This document shows, piece after piece, positions 27,082 through 38,754 of a stretch of DNA of 63,305 nt (the stretch's first letter is position 1; every line of letters starts with the position of its first letter). Source of the DNA: Halomonas korlensis (GTDB lineage: Bacteria > Pseudomonadota > Gammaproteobacteria > Pseudomonadales > Halomonadaceae); NCBI RefSeq assembly GCF_900116705.1, contig NZ_FPBP01000017.1, positions 1 to 63,305 on the forward strand. Direction: 5' to 3'. Under the pieces are notes generated by a model, which saw only the letters and a program-made list of their open reading frames with translations, had not been told where the DNA came from and made no database searches. The position numbers were made by a program, and so were the translations under genes.

Positions 27082-29823
27082 ATGACGATCAAGACCCGAC
27101 TGCTGCTGTTGCTGCTGGGCCTGCCGATGCTCCTGCTCGTCATCGGAGCCACCGTCATGCTGATGGTGGAGGCCGAGCGAGGCGAGCAGCGACTTCGCGA
27201 GCGGCTGTCATTGGCCACCGACCTTATCGTCCCGGAACTCGCCTCGGCGGTGAACCGCGACGACCTCCCGGCGATGCAGGCGCTGGGCGGGCGGCTGCTC
27301 AACCTGCCGGAGGTCCGCGCGGTGGGCCTGCGTGACGCCGACGGAACCCCGTTGATGGAGCGCGGACGACTGCAAAACGGCCAATCGCTGCCCGACCAGG
27401 CGTCACGCCGACTGATCGCGAATGGCCGCCAGTGGCAGTTGCAGATGCCGCTCACGCCCAGCCCTGCGTCCCCTAGCGAGCCGATCTGGCTGGTCGTCGA
27501 TGTCGATGCCCTGCCACTGGCCGTGGCGAATTATCGCCGTCTGGCCAGTGCCGGGCTCGGTCTGTTGATGCTCGGCCTGTTGCTGTGGTTGATCGCCTAT
27601 ACGGCCAGTCAGCGATTGGTGGGGCCCTTGAACGCCGCCAACCAGGCGCTCAGGCGGCTGTCGTCGGGCAAGGTGCCGCCTCGCCTCGCCGAGCCCTCCA
27701 CGCCGGAGTTGCGCAAGCTGAGCGAGCGCGTCAACGCGCTGGGCGAGCATCTCGTGCAGGCACGCGAACAGATGCATCGCCAGGTCGAGCAGGCGACCGC
27801 CGAACTGCAGGAGTCGATGGAAACCATCGAGGTCCAGAACATCGAGCTCGACCTCGCCCATCGTCGGGCGCTGGATGCCAACCGAGTCAAGTCCGAGTTC
27901 ATGGCCAACATGAGCCACGAGATACGCACGCCCTTGAACGGCATCGTGGGCTTCTGCCGCCTGCTGGGGCGCTCGCGACTCGAACCACGTCAGCGCGAAT
28001 GGCTCGACCATGTGCAACGAGCCTGCGACAACCTGTTGATGCTGGTCAACGACGTACTCGATTTTTCCAAGCTCGAGGCCGGCCGCCTGGAACTGGAGCA
28101 CCTGCCGCTCGACATGGTCGGCCTGGTCGATGAAGTGCTGGGACTGCAGGCGCCCCAGGCCCACCAGAAGCGTCTGGCGTTGCTGGGACTGGTCTATGAC
28201 GACGTGCCCACGACCCTGACCGGCGATCCGCTGCGCATCCGCCAGGTCTTGACCAACCTCGTCAACAACGCCATCAAGTTTACCGAACGCGGCGAGGTAC
28301 TGGTGCGTGTGATGGTCGAGCAGGCCGAGCATGGCCGCGTGACCCTGAGGATCAGTGTCAGCGACACCGGCATCGGCATGTCGCTGGAAAGCCGCCAAGG
28401 GCTCTTTCAGGCCTTTCATCAGGCGGCCCCCAGCCATTCCCGGCAGTTCGGCGGAACCGGCCTGGGCCTGACCATCTGCCGGCAGCTGGTCGAGCAGATG
28501 GGCGGCCAGATCGAGGTGGACAGCGCGCCAGAACAAGGCTCCACTTTCGCCTTCACGCTACCCCTGCAGGGCGACGAGCATCTCGAACGGCCGCCGGAAC
28601 TCACGCTGGCCGGCGAGACCGTGCTGCTGGATGAGCCGCACCTGGCGACCCGCCACGCGCTTCGCCATCTCCTCACGCGTTGGGGCGCTCGGGTGATCGA
28701 CGCGCAAACGGCTGCCGCCGAGGACTATCCGGCGTCGCTGTTGATTGCCGGGCTTCCTCACGAGCCCCTGAACGAGGGCGATATTGCGACCTGGCAGCGT
28801 TGGCTGGGAGCATTCTCCTGCCCCGCCCTGTTGCTGATCAATGCCAGCCCACTCGACCATCCGATGCCGACCCTGCCCCACGGCGGCGAACTGTTGAGCA
28901 AGCCGGTTCCCCGCTCGGCACTGGTGGAAGCCGTTAAGCGCTGGCTGGCCTCGGACACGGCCCCGCCCCCTCTCCTGTTGCCCCGGCAGCCACCGCCAAG
29001 GAAAGCCGACAAGGACGCGGTGCGCTTGCTGGTGGTGGATGACACCGAGTCCAATCGTCTGCTGCTGAGAGAGTTGATTGCCCAGCCCGGCATCGACATC
29101 GAGCTCGCCGCCAGCGGTGAGGAGGCACTCGCCATGGCGCAGGGGCAACGCTATGACCTGGTGCTGATGGATATCCGCATGCCGGGCATGGACGGCGTGG
29201 AAACCACACGGGCACTGCGTCGGCTGGGGGGCGACTGGCAAGAACTGCCGATCGTGGCGGTCACCGCCCATGTCCTCGACGCCGAACGGCAGCGTCTGCT
29301 GGCTAACGGTCTTAACGACATTCTGGTCAAACCGGTAGACGCGAACCGCTTGGCCGAAACCTTGCAGCGCCATCTGGCGCGACCGGTAGACATGCTGCTA
29401 GGGCCGCCGCTAGAGCCGCTTAGCGATGATGAACAGGAGCTTGCAGACGTCGATATGGCCCTGGGCACACAGCTTGCCGGCGGGCGCGAGACCTTGGCGC
29501 GCGATCTTCTAGCGCGCCTGGCCGCCTGGCTGCCCGAGAGCGAGCTTAACATTCAAGACGCGATCGACCATCAGGATGACGAGGCACTACTCGATGCCAT
29601 ACATGCGCTGAACGGGGCCTGTCGCTACTGCGGAGTGCCGCGGTTGGCCTTGCTGGTCGAAACCCTGGAAACGCGGCTTCGCTCGCGGGGACGAACGGCT
29701 GTTTTACCACTACTCGATGAGCTCTTCGCTAGTATGGCCAGCGTCATGAGCTGGACAACCCCTCACCCCTCGAGCACCACGAACGCCACGGCCATGTCCG
29801 CCTCGTCGGAAAGCGACAGGTGA
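27082..29823 (+). CDS. barA: Hybrid sensor histidine kinase BarA/GacS
   Basis: Membrane sensor that phosphorylates UvrY/GacA and so controls CsrA-binding small RNAs. 913 residues from the ATG at 27082. Order: helix 6-28, periplasmic sensor about 30-150, helix 155-175, HAMP about 176-230, coiled coil, HisKA with H279 in MANMSHEIRTPLNG, HATPase (NLVNNAIKF, DTGIGM, GGTGLGLTI), a degenerate receiver about 510-640, a receiver with phospho-Asp about D697 in LVLMDIRMPGMDG, and HPt with H841 in AIHALNGACRYCGVPRL. This tripartite layout and the CRYCGVPRL segment are BarA-like. Its 3' end overlaps convergent acpS by 61 nt. The uvrY partner is not in the window. Confidence 0.93.
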   Translation: MTIKTRLLLLLLGLPMLLLVIGATVMLMVEAERGEQRLRERLSLATDLIVPELASAVNRDDLPAMQALGGRLLNLPEVRAVGLRDADGTPLMERGRLQNGQSLPDQASRRLIANGRQWQLQMPLTPSPASPSEPIWLVVDVDALPLAVANYRRLASAGLGLLMLGLLLWLIAYTASQRLVGPLNAANQALRRLSSGKVPPRLAEPSTPELRKLSERVNALGEHLVQAREQMHRQVEQATAELQESMETIEVQNIELDLAHRRALDANRVKSEFMANMSHEIRTPLNGIVGFCRLLGRSRLEPRQREWLDHVQRACDNLLMLVNDVLDFSKLEAGRLELEHLPLDMVGLVDEVLGLQAPQAHQKRLALLGLVYDDVPTTLTGDPLRIRQVLTNLVNNAIKFTERGEVLVRVMVEQAEHGRVTLRISVSDTGIGMSLESRQGLFQAFHQAAPSHSRQFGGTGLGLTICRQLVEQMGGQIEVDSAPEQGSTFAFTLPLQGDEHLERPPELTLAGETVLLDEPHLATRHALRHLLTRWGARVIDAQTAAAEDYPASLLIAGLPHEPLNEGDIATWQRWLGAFSCPALLLINASPLDHPMPTLPHGGELLSKPVPRSALVEAVKRWLASDTAPPPLLLPRQPPPRKADKDAVRLLVVDDTESNRLLLRELIAQPGIDIELAASGEEALAMAQGQRYDLVLMDIRMPGMDGVETTRALRRLGGDWQELPIVAVTAHVLDAERQRLLANGLNDILVKPVDANRLAETLQRHLARPVDMLLGPPLEPLSDDEQELADVDMALGTQLAGGRETLARDLLARLAAWLPESELNIQDAIDHQDDEALLDAIHALNGACRYCGVPRLALLVETLETRLRSRGRTAVLPLLDELFASMASVMSWTTPHPSSTTNATAMSASSESDR

Positions 29824-30140
29824 ACCGCCTTGACGCCAGCAGCCTCGGCCAGCGCCTGCGCCCTGCCCGACAGGCGCAGTGAGGGTCGTCCCAGCGCATC
29901 GTTGTGCACCTGGACCTCGGTCCAGCGCATGCCATGGCGCAGTCCGGTACCCAGCGCCTTGACAAAGGCCTCCTTGGCGGCAAAGCGCTTGGCCAGGAAC
30001 GCCGCCGGGGCGGCGCGGTCGTGGAATTGCACCAGCTCGGCGTCGCCCAGCAGGCGCCGCGAGAAGCGCTGCCCGTGGCGCTGCTGGGCACGCGCGAAGC
30101 GCTCGACCCGGGCCAGGTCGGTGCCGATACCGAGGATCAT
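29763..30140 (-). CDS. acpS: Holo-[acyl-carrier-protein] synthase
   Basis: Transfers 4'-phosphopantetheine from CoA to the serine of acyl carrier protein. 125 residues, a normal length. The magnesium/CoA motifs are IGTDLARVERF (Asp8) and RFAAKEAFVKAL with the catalytic Glu; LSLSDEADMAVAFVVLE closes the fold. It begins 3 nt after the pdxJ stop and is the last gene of the recO-pdxJ-acpS end of the long operon. The final 61 nt are antisense to the end of barA, an unusually long convergent coding overlap. Confidence 0.95.
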   Translation of the reverse strand: MILGIGTDLARVERFARAQQRHGQRFSRRLLGDAELVQFHDRAAPAAFLAKRFAAKEAFVKALGTGLRHGMRWTEVQVHNDALGRPSLRLSGRAQALAEAAGVKAVHLSLSDEADMAVAFVVLEG

Positions 30141-30143
30141 GGG

Positions 30144-30950
30144 CTAATGTACCGCGCCGGGTCCATGCGTGTGATCGTGGTCATGGTCGTGTTCTTCGAG
30201 GGAGGCCACGAATCCCGCCTCCTGGCCGGCGATGGCCAGACGCTTCATTTCGATGACCGCCTCCTTGAGCCCGACGAACAGGGCGCGGGCGATGATCGCG
30301 TGGCCGATATTGAGTTCGTGGAGACCGGGAATCGCCGCGACCGCCTCGACATTGTGGTAGTTGAGGCCGTGGCCGGCATTGACGACGAGACCCCGCTCGA
30401 GCGCCATTTCGGCGGCGACACCGAGCCTGGTATGCTCCCGGCGCGCCAACTCACCCACGGCCTCGGCATAGGCACCGGTATGCAGCTCGATGACCGGGGC
30501 GCCGGCCCTGGCGGCTGCCTCGATCTGGACGGGATCGGGGTCGATGAACAACGAGACCTCGCAACCCGCCGCGGCGAGTCGGCGGCATGCCGCCGATACG
30601 GCGTCGAGATTGCCTGCCACCTCGAGCCCGCCCTCGGTGGTCAGCTCCGCGCGCTTTTCCGGCACCAGACAGACGTGCGCCGGACGCACCGCCTCGGCCA
30701 GGGCGAGCATCTCCTCGGTGAGCGCCATCTCGAGATTCATGCGCGTGTTGAGCACTTCCATCAGCAGCCGCACGTCACGCTCCTGGATATGCCGACGATC
30801 CTCACGCAGGTGCACGGTGATGCCGTCGGCGCCGGCTTCCTCGGCCAGCAGGGCGGCCTGAACCGGGTCCGGGTAGCGGGTGCCGCGCGCCTGGCGCAGG
30901 GTAGCGACATGATCGATGTTGACGCCGAGCAGAATGCGGGGGGGATGCAT
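30144..30950 (-). CDS. pdxJ: Pyridoxine 5'-phosphate synthase
   Basis: Closes the pyridoxine ring from deoxyxylulose 5-phosphate and the PdxA product, giving vitamin B6 phosphate. 268 residues from the ATG at 30950 behind GGAGAG; E. coli PdxJ has 243. Motifs: [43 protein letters not shown] and HGLNYHNV. The extra length is a His/Asp-rich tail, [17 protein letters not shown], after the normal end of the barrel; it looks metal-binding and has no role in the known reaction. It sits 49 nt after recO and 3 nt before acpS. Confidence 0.95.
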   Translation of the reverse strand: MHPPRILLGVNIDHVATLRQARGTRYPDPVQAALLAEEAGADGITVHLREDRRHIQERDVRLLMEVLNTRMNLEMALTEEMLALAEAVRPAHVCLVPEKRAELTTEGGLEVAGNLDAVSAACRRLAAAGCEVSLFIDPDPVQIEAAARAGAPVIELHTGAYAEAVGELARREHTRLGVAAEMALERGLVVNAGHGLNYHNVEAVAAIPGLHELNIGHAIIARALFVGLKEAVIEMKRLAIAGQEAGFVASLEEHDHDHDHTHGPGAVH

Positions 30951-30999
30951 GATGTCTCTCCAGCAGTAAGCTTTTCGAGGAAAACAGTTTTCGAGGGAA

Positions 31000-31701
31000 T
31001 CAGTTTGGTGGGGGGCGACGGCGCGCCGCAAGCTGGCGCATTAAATCGCGCGAGCGCAGCGGGCGACTCCCCAGCAGCGGCGCCAGGGCGGCGCGGGTCA
31101 CGGCCTTGGCCGGGCCACCGAGCCCCGGGTCGCCCCAATCGCCGCCGGCCAGCAGGCGCAGCGTACGACCGTCGATGCCCGGCTCGCCGGGAATGAAGGC
31201 GCGGGACGCGGCATCGAAGCGATAGCGCCGCTGAGGGTCCAGCGCCAGCCCGTCGGGATCGGTGAAGCGGGGCTGGCAGTCCAGCGCCTCAAGAACCGCC
31301 ACTTCCAGCCGGCGCAGCGAGGCCGCTCGCTTGTCGGGACGCGGCAGGTCTTCAAGCAGGGAAGCGTAGAAGGCAAAGACCTCGCCGACCGGGAATTCGA
31401 TCGGCAGCACCCGGGTCAGCAGCTCGTTGGCATAGAGGCCACAGAGCAGGCCTTCACCTGCCAACAGGGCCGCCGACCCGCGGCTCTCCATCAGCCGCAG
31501 GCGCTTGAGCTCGCCTTGGCCGACCCAGGTCAGATGCAGCGGCGCAAACGGTTGCAGCCGCCCTCGCGAGCGGCTGCCGGGGCGCTGCACGCCCTGGGCC
31601 ACGGCGCGCACGCGCCCATGCTCCAGGGTCAGCAGGTCCACCAGGGCACTGGTTTCGCGATAGGGCCGCTTGTGGAGCAGGAAGGCCGGCTGGGGCTGCA
31701 T
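31000..31701 (-). CDS. recO: DNA repair protein RecO
   Basis: Helps load RecA on SSB-coated single-stranded DNA in the RecFOR pathway. 233 residues (E. coli 242). The OB-fold N-terminus is [37 protein letters not shown], followed by the helical part ([24 protein letters not shown], and a C-terminal [15 protein letters not shown]). It starts 1 nt after the era stop, the conserved era-recO pair. Confidence 0.94.
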   Translation of the reverse strand: MQPQPAFLLHKRPYRETSALVDLLTLEHGRVRAVAQGVQRPGSRSRGRLQPFAPLHLTWVGQGELKRLRLMESRGSAALLAGEGLLCGLYANELLTRVLPIEFPVGEVFAFYASLLEDLPRPDKRAASLRRLEVAVLEALDCQPRFTDPDGLALDPQRRYRFDAASRAFIPGEPGIDGRTLRLLAGGDWGDPGLGGPAKAVTRAALAPLLGSRPLRSRDLMRQLAARRRPPPN

Positions 31702-31702
31702 A

Positions 31703-32599
31703 TCAATCGAGGTCGTAGCCCAGGCTCTTCAACGCTCTCTCGTCGTCGGACCAGCCACGCTTGACCTTGACCCAGAGGTTGAGCATCACCTTGGCATCGA
31801 GCGCGCGCTCCATGTCGAGGCGCGCCTCACGGCCGATGCTCTTGATTCGCTCGCCGTTCTCGCCGATCAGGATCTTCTTCTGACCCTGTCGCTCCACCAG
31901 CATCAGGGCGCTGATGTGAATGACCCGCCCCTCGTCGCGAAACTCCTCGATCTCGACGGTCATCTGATAGGGCAGCTCGTCGCCGAGCTGGCGCATCACT
32001 TTCTCGCGTACCAGCTCGGCGGCGAGGAAACGCTGGCTCTTGTCGGTGATCTGCTCTTCGGGGAAATAGTGGACACTTTCGGGCAGGTGCCGGGCCACCT
32101 CGGCCTCGAGCTCGGTCACATTGGTGCCGTGCTTGGCCGAGATGGGCACGATGGCGGCGAACTCACGGCGCGCCCCGATCGACTCGAGCCAGGGCAGCAG
32201 GCTGGCCTTGTCCTGGAGGCGATCGACCTTGTTGACGGCCAGGATCACCGGCGCCTTGACATGCTCGAGGCGCTGGAGCACCACCTCGTCCTCCTCGGTC
32301 CAACGCGTGCGATCGACAAGGAACACCACCGCGTTGACATCGCGCAGCGCTTGGGTGGCGGCCTGATTCATGAAACGGTTGATGGCCTTGTTGCGATCGC
32401 GGGTCTGGATATGGATGCCGGGCGTATCGACATAGATGGTCTGTGCCTCGCCCTCGGTCTTGATGCCCGTCACCTGGTGGCGGGTGGTCTGGGGGCGGCG
32501 CGAGGTGATGGAAATCTTCTGCCCCAGAATACGATTCATCAGCGTCGACTTGCCAACATTGGGACGGCCAACGATGGCCACGAAACCACAGCGTGTCAT
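31703..32599 (-). CDS. era: GTPase Era
   Basis: Ras-like GTPase with a KH domain that assists maturation of 16S rRNA and 30S subunits. 298 residues from the ATG at 32599. G1 [10 protein letters not shown]2 region [10 protein letters not shown]3 DTPGIH, G4 NKVD, G5 ISAKHG; the C-terminal KH domain contains [21 protein letters not shown]. The start overlaps the rnc stop in ATGA, which fits the joint role of RNase III and Era in rRNA processing. Confidence 0.97.
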   Translation of the reverse strand: MTRCGFVAIVGRPNVGKSTLMNRILGQKISITSRRPQTTRHQVTGIKTEGEAQTIYVDTPGIHIQTRDRNKAINRFMNQAATQALRDVNAVVFLVDRTRWTEEDEVVLQRLEHVKAPVILAVNKVDRLQDKASLLPWLESIGARREFAAIVPISAKHGTNVTELEAEVARHLPESVHYFPEEQITDKSQRFLAAELVREKVMRQLGDELPYQMTVEIEEFRDEGRVIHISALMLVERQGQKKILIGENGERIKSIGREARLDMERALDAKVMLNLWVKVKRGWSDDERALKSLGYDLD

Positions 32600-33285
32600 G
32601 GACGGGCTCCCTTGGGTTCCAGTTGGACAAGCGCCTGCTCGGCGGCTTGTTGCTCGGCATGGCGGCGACTCGCCCCCACCCCGATGGTATGGGTGTCGAG
32701 GATCTCGACATGGCAATTGACGGTGAATGTCTGCGAGTGCGCCTCGCCATCCACCATGACCACCTCATAGGCGGGCAGCGGAACCTGGCGTGACTGCAGG
32801 AATTCCTGCAGCCGCGTCTTGGGATCCTTCTGGGTATCCTGCAGGCTGATGGCCTCCAGCCGTTCGGCATACCACGCGAGCACACGTACCCGTACCGCCT
32901 CCATGCCGGCATCGAGATAGATCGCGCCGATGACCGCCTCGACGGAATCGGCGAGAATCGACTCACGACGATGGCCGCCGCTCTTCATTTCCCCCGACCC
33001 CAGGCGCAGGTGTTCGCCGAATCCCATCTCGCGCGCCAGTTCGGCCAGGGTCTGGCCCTTGACCAGTCTGGCCCGCAGCCGTGACAACTGCCCCTCCCGC
33101 GCCTGGGGAAAGCGCTGGAAGAGGGCTTCGGCGATCACGAAGTTGACGATGGAGTCACCCAGGAACTCGAGGCGTTCGTTATTCTGCCCACCGAAGCTGC
33201 GATGGGTCATGGCCAGCTCCAGCAGGTTCGCATCGGCGAAGGAGTGACCGAGTAGACGGCTGAAGGTATGCAGGGAAGTGCTCAC
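32596..33285 (-). CDS. rnc: Ribonuclease III
   Basis: Cuts double-stranded RNA in rRNA precursors and regulated mRNAs. 229 residues if begun at the GTG at 33285, which has AGGAG 4 nt upstream and gives the standard RNase III length; no ATG gives a sensible start. Catalytic signature [20 protein letters not shown], second acid cluster [19 protein letters not shown], then a dsRNA-binding domain ([14 protein letters not shown] ... [18 protein letters not shown]). 46 nt separate it from lepB; it overlaps era by 4 nt. Confidence 0.96.
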   Translation of the reverse strand: MSTSLHTFSRLLGHSFADANLLELAMTHRSFGGQNNERLEFLGDSIVNFVIAEALFQRFPQAREGQLSRLRARLVKGQTLAELAREMGFGEHLRLGSGEMKSGGHRRESILADSVEAVIGAIYLDAGMEAVRVRVLAWYAERLEAISLQDTQKDPKTRLQEFLQSRQVPLPAYEVVMVDGEAHSQTFTVNCHVEILDTHTIGVGASRRHAEQQAAEQALVQLEPKGARP

Positions 33286-33331
33286 GAAGCTCCTGGAAAT
33301 GTCGTTGACGAGGGCATGCGGAAGAGGCAGC

Positions 33332-34135
33332 TCAGTGGATGAGGCGAATGCTGCTGAAGCTGGGCAATCCGCCGTCCCAGCGCATCCATACCGCAAAGGC
33401 ACGGCCAACGATATTTTCCTCGGGGACGAAGCCCCAATAGCGGCTGTCGTTGGAATGGTCACGGTTGTCGCCCATGGTGAAATAGTGGCCTTCCGGCACC
33501 ACGAGTTCACGCATCTGCGGCCCGAGCGCGCGAGGACTGTTGTAGATGCGATGCTCAACCTCACCGAGCGATTCGCTTAACAGCAGCTCGTCGGGCGCCT
33601 CTGGCGGCCCTTCCTCGATCAGTTGCTTGGGTACCGGGTCGCCGTTGACATAGAGCTGCTTGTCCTCGTAGCGAATACTATCGCCCGGCAGCCCCACCAC
33701 GCGCTTGATGAAGTTGACCGAGGGCTCATCGGGGAAGCGAAACACCATGACGTCACCGCGCTCGGGGTCGTTCATGTCCACGAACTTGGTATTGATGACC
33801 GGCAGGCGCAGTCCGTAGGTGAACTTGTTGACCAGGATGAAATCGCCGATCTCAAGCGTCGGCCGCATGGACCCCGAGGGAATCTGGAAAGGTTCGACCA
33901 GAAAACTGCGCAGCACCAGCACCACCAGCAGCACCGGAAAGAAGGAACGCGCATAGTCGACCGGCCAAGGTTCCTTCAAGGCCTTTTCGCGGGCATGCTC
34001 GTCGACCCCCTCCGTCGTGCCCGCTTCGGTGGCGGCAAGCCGCTGCCGGCGGAGGCCACGCAACCAGACCAGGTCCAGCAGCCACACAAGCCCAGTGACG
34101 GCAACCGCCAGCACCAGCATCAAAGAAAAGTCCAT
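33332..34135 (-). CDS. lepB: Signal peptidase I
   Basis: Removes signal peptides from exported proteins at the outer face of the inner membrane. 267 residues. Two N-terminal membrane segments (about 3-26 and 62-80), then catalytic S89 in [10 protein letters not shown] and K144 in [11 protein letters not shown]; the C-terminal box [14 protein letters not shown] is intact. It begins 14 nt after lepA, the classic lepA-lepB pair, and precedes rnc. Confidence 0.97.
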   Translation of the reverse strand: MDFSLMLVLAVAVTGLVWLLDLVWLRGLRRQRLAATEAGTTEGVDEHAREKALKEPWPVDYARSFFPVLLVVLVLRSFLVEPFQIPSGSMRPTLEIGDFILVNKFTYGLRLPVINTKFVDMNDPERGDVMVFRFPDEPSVNFIKRVVGLPGDSIRYEDKQLYVNGDPVPKQLIEEGPPEAPDELLLSESLGEVEHRIYNSPRALGPQMRELVVPEGHYFTMGDNRDHSNDSRYWGFVPEENIVGRAFAVWMRWDGGLPSFSSIRLIH

Positions 34136-34149
34136 GCAGTCGTCCGCCC

Positions 34150-35967
<1,818 letters not shown>

Positions 35968-36067
35968 CGAATTGCTTCTGCCTGATAGGTTCGAGCCACG
36001 GCCGGACAATGCTGACCGGCGGGCCATGAATGCGCGCCATTGTAGCGGGATGCGCCGGCCAGATACA

Positions 36068-36097
36068 GCGACCCGGCGACAAATGCCGCCGGGTCGC
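36068..36097 (-). other. Strong hairpin between mucD and lepA
   Basis: 11-bp perfect stem GCGACCCGGCG/CGCCGGGTCGC (36068-36078 with 36087-36097), 8-nt loop. On the transcribed strand no T-tract follows, so it is more likely an mRNA processing or stability element than an intrinsic terminator. Confidence 0.55.
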
Positions 36098-36119
36098 GAT
36101 GTGCCAGCCTTGTACGTGC

Positions 36120-37544
36120 TCAGTCTTCGGCGAGACGCAAGGCAACGAACAGGGAGCGGCCCTCACGATACAGACGCACCGGGATGGCCCGATCGGTGGG
36201 TAGTGATGTGGCCAGTTCGGCAAGCTGCTCCGGCGTCTCTACGGCACGATTGTCGAGGCTGACCAGCACGTCGCCGGGCTGGATACCGGCCTTGGCGGCA
36301 GCCCCTTGCGGGTTGACTTCACGCACCCGGACGCCATGCTCGATACCCAGCTGCTCGCGCTCGGCAGGCTCGAGGTCACTCACCGCCAGCCCCAGGCGTG
36401 CCTGATGGCCGGGACCTTCCTGGGCACTGGCCATCATGCCCTCGCCCTCGGGCCAGTCGCCCACGGTCACGCTCTCCTGGCGCTCTTCACCATCGCGCAG
36501 CACCAGCATTTCTACTTCAGTGCCCGGCGTGGTGCGCCCGATCAGCCGCGGCAACGTGCTGGAGCGGTCGACCTCTTCACCGGCGACCTCAAGGATGACA
36601 TCACCGGCCTGCAGGCCTCCCTGGGCAGCGGGTCCTTCGGGATCAAGGTCGGCGATCAGCGCGCCGCGAGGGCTTTCCATACCGAAGGATTCGGCAAGAT
36701 CGCGCGATACCGGCTGAATCATCACCCCCAGCCAGCCCCGGCTCACACGGCCGTCTTCACGCAACTGGTCGGCCACTTCCATCGCCACGTTCAGGGGAAT
36801 GGCGAAGGAGAGCCCCATGAAACCACCACTGCGGGTGAAAATCTGCGAATTGATACCCACGACTTCCCCGTCGAGATTGAACAACGGGCCGCCGGAATTC
36901 CCGGGGTTGATGGCCACGTCGGTCTGGATGAAGGGAACGTAGGCATCGCGTGGCAGGGTGCGATTGATGGCACTGACAATACCGGCGGTTACCGAGGAAT
37001 CGAAACCGAAAGGCGAGCCGATGGCGGCCACCCATTCGCCCACTTCCAACGTGTCGGAGTCACCCATCGTCAGCGTAGGCAGGTCTTCCGCCTCTACCTT
37101 GAGCAGGGCCACATCGGTACGCACGTCGGCGCCGACCAACTCGGCTGGGAGTTCGCGACGATCATTGAGGCGAACGAGGATCTCATCAGCCTCATGAACC
37201 ACATGGGCATTGGTCAGGATGTAGCCGTCCTCGCTGATGATGAAGCCTGACCCCAGCGACTGACGCTCCTCGGAGCGCCCCGGACCCGGCGCACCGCCGG
37301 GGGGCGCCGGCAGACGATCACCAAAGAAATGTCGGAAAATCTCGGGAATTTCCTGGCCGCCGAACCCCTGAAGCGGGTCCGGGCGTTCAATCGTGCGCGA
37401 AGTGGAAATATTGACCACGCCCGGCGCGGCCTCCTGCACCAGCTGCGTGAAATCGGGTAGCTCACGCGCCATGATCGCTGTTGAGGTCAACCATACGGCC
37501 GACAGCAGCATCCAGAAGGAGAGATAGCGAGTCATGCGTTTCAT
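36120..37544 (-). CDS. mucD: Periplasmic serine protease MucD/DegP family
   Basis: HtrA-type protease and chaperone that clears misfolded envelope proteins. 474 residues from the ATG at 37544 (AGGAG 6 nt upstream). Signal peptide to about 26; catalytic triad H114 (TNAHVV), D144 (RTDVALLKV) and S217 (NPGNSGGPL); two PDZ domains at about 260-350 and 370-465. Position after mucB in the rpoE cluster is the MucD arrangement known from Pseudomonas, where it restrains AlgU activation. The 143-nt gap to mucB holds no other gene. Confidence 0.93.
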   Translation of the reverse strand: MKRMTRYLSFWMLLSAVWLTSTAIMARELPDFTQLVQEAAPGVVNISTSRTIERPDPLQGFGGQEIPEIFRHFFGDRLPAPPGGAPGPGRSEERQSLGSGFIISEDGYILTNAHVVHEADEILVRLNDRRELPAELVGADVRTDVALLKVEAEDLPTLTMGDSDTLEVGEWVAAIGSPFGFDSSVTAGIVSAINRTLPRDAYVPFIQTDVAINPGNSGGPLFNLDGEVVGINSQIFTRSGGFMGLSFAIPLNVAMEVADQLREDGRVSRGWLGVMIQPVSRDLAESFGMESPRGALIADLDPEGPAAQGGLQAGDVILEVAGEEVDRSSTLPRLIGRTTPGTEVEMLVLRDGEERQESVTVGDWPEGEGMMASAQEGPGHQARLGLAVSDLEPAEREQLGIEHGVRVREVNPQGAAAKAGIQPGDVLVSLDNRAVETPEQLAELATSLPTDRAIPVRLYREGRSLFVALRLAED

Positions 37545-37686
37545 CAAGAACTCCTGCGAAGATGAGAAATAAGGTTGCGTCACAAGTCGTCGTTCATCTC
37601 TAGTTCTACCAACGTGACGCCAAAAGGTTCAGGTCGCCATTGGTGTGGAAGCCGAAAGGGTGCAGCAGCAGCGAGATGCCGGCGTA

Positions 37687-38730
37687 TCAATCGGCTCGAA
37701 CGATCTTCTCGTCGGCTCGAGGCTCGACCTGAGCCTGATCGTCGCCTTTCCATTGCAGCGTGTCGGCGACACGCAACAGGACGCGGGGGGGAAGCTCTCC
37801 CATCACCACCACCTGACGACGCTGCCCACCGAGGTCACGGTGACGCACGGCAGCGTGGGAAATACCCAGGCGATGCATGCCGGGAGAGAGAAAAGGGGCG
37901 TCATCAAGCGGCTCGACGAACAGGCTCAGGGTCGATAGTCCGTCGCTGAACAGGCGGTGCACGACATCCTCGTCATGCCGTGGGCTGTTTGTTTCCACCG
38001 CCTGGGGCAAGAAACCCTTCGGTAACCAGCCGATACGCCAGTCATCTGCTGGTGGCACGCGGGGGATATCCATTACCAGCTCCCCCTGGTAGAGACGAGG
38101 GTTAACCAGTTCAGTCAACTGGAAGGTTTCTATCGCCCTGCCCGTCTCGTCCACCAATACCTGCTTGAGCGGCAGACCGGTATCGGTATCGACCCAGAGG
38201 CGATGACCGAATCGCAGACTATCCAAGGGATCGATATCGATGCGCAGAGTGCGACGGTTGGCGATCCGCTCCGGCTCTCCCAGTTGGAGACGGTAGTACT
38301 CGTCGAGATGATCGATGATGTCGAAAGGCGACACGGAATCATCCGTCACATCGGCTGCCTTCAGGCGCCCGATGCGGCCACTGCGCTCGACCGCCACCGG
38401 AGGGCCATCGAGAAAAGTGATTTCCTCGCGCTGAACCCCATCCTGAACGTCATGGCTGAGCGACAGTGACCGGACACCGTCGTAGCCGATGCGCACCGCT
38501 CGGGCCTCGAAGATGTAGCAATTATTGGCCCAAAGACTGCGCTCGAACCACTCCAGGGCTGACGTCGGGGCGGGTAACGTCTCAAGCTCACGGCAGTCGA
38601 CGTGATCGACAACGGACGTTTCCTGCGCGAAAGCCTGGGCGGCAAAGAACATGCCAAACCCACCTATCACACCGGCCAGGATGGCGGGAAATAATTGCTG
38701 ATGCCTCATGGGGTCATCCGACGGATCCAT
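37687..38730 (-). CDS. mucB: Sigma-E regulatory protein MucB/RseB
   Basis: Periplasmic protein that binds the anti-sigma factor and protects it from DegS cleavage, and senses lipid or LPS signals. 347 residues from the ATG at 38730, or 340 from the ATG at 38709; neither has a strong ribosome binding site. The signal peptide core is FPAILAGVIGGFGMFFAAQAFA. The LolA-like MucB N domain starts at SALEWFERSLWANNCYIFEA; the C-terminal domain contains DDWRIGWLPKGFLPQ and HRLFSDGLSTLSLFVEP, both typical. It lies 24 nt (or 45 nt) after mucA. Confidence 0.9.
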   Translation of the reverse strand: MDPSDDPMRHQQLFPAILAGVIGGFGMFFAAQAFAQETSVVDHVDCRELETLPAPTSALEWFERSLWANNCYIFEARAVRIGYDGVRSLSLSHDVQDGVQREEITFLDGPPVAVERSGRIGRLKAADVTDDSVSPFDIIDHLDEYYRLQLGEPERIANRRTLRIDIDPLDSLRFGHRLWVDTDTGLPLKQVLVDETGRAIETFQLTELVNPRLYQGELVMDIPRVPPADDWRIGWLPKGFLPQAVETNSPRHDEDVVHRLFSDGLSTLSLFVEPLDDAPFLSPGMHRLGISHAAVRHRDLGGQRRQVVVMGELPPRVLLRVADTLQWKGDDQAQVEPRADEKIVRAD

Positions 38731-38754
38731 GCAATGCCGGGGTCAATACCGAGT

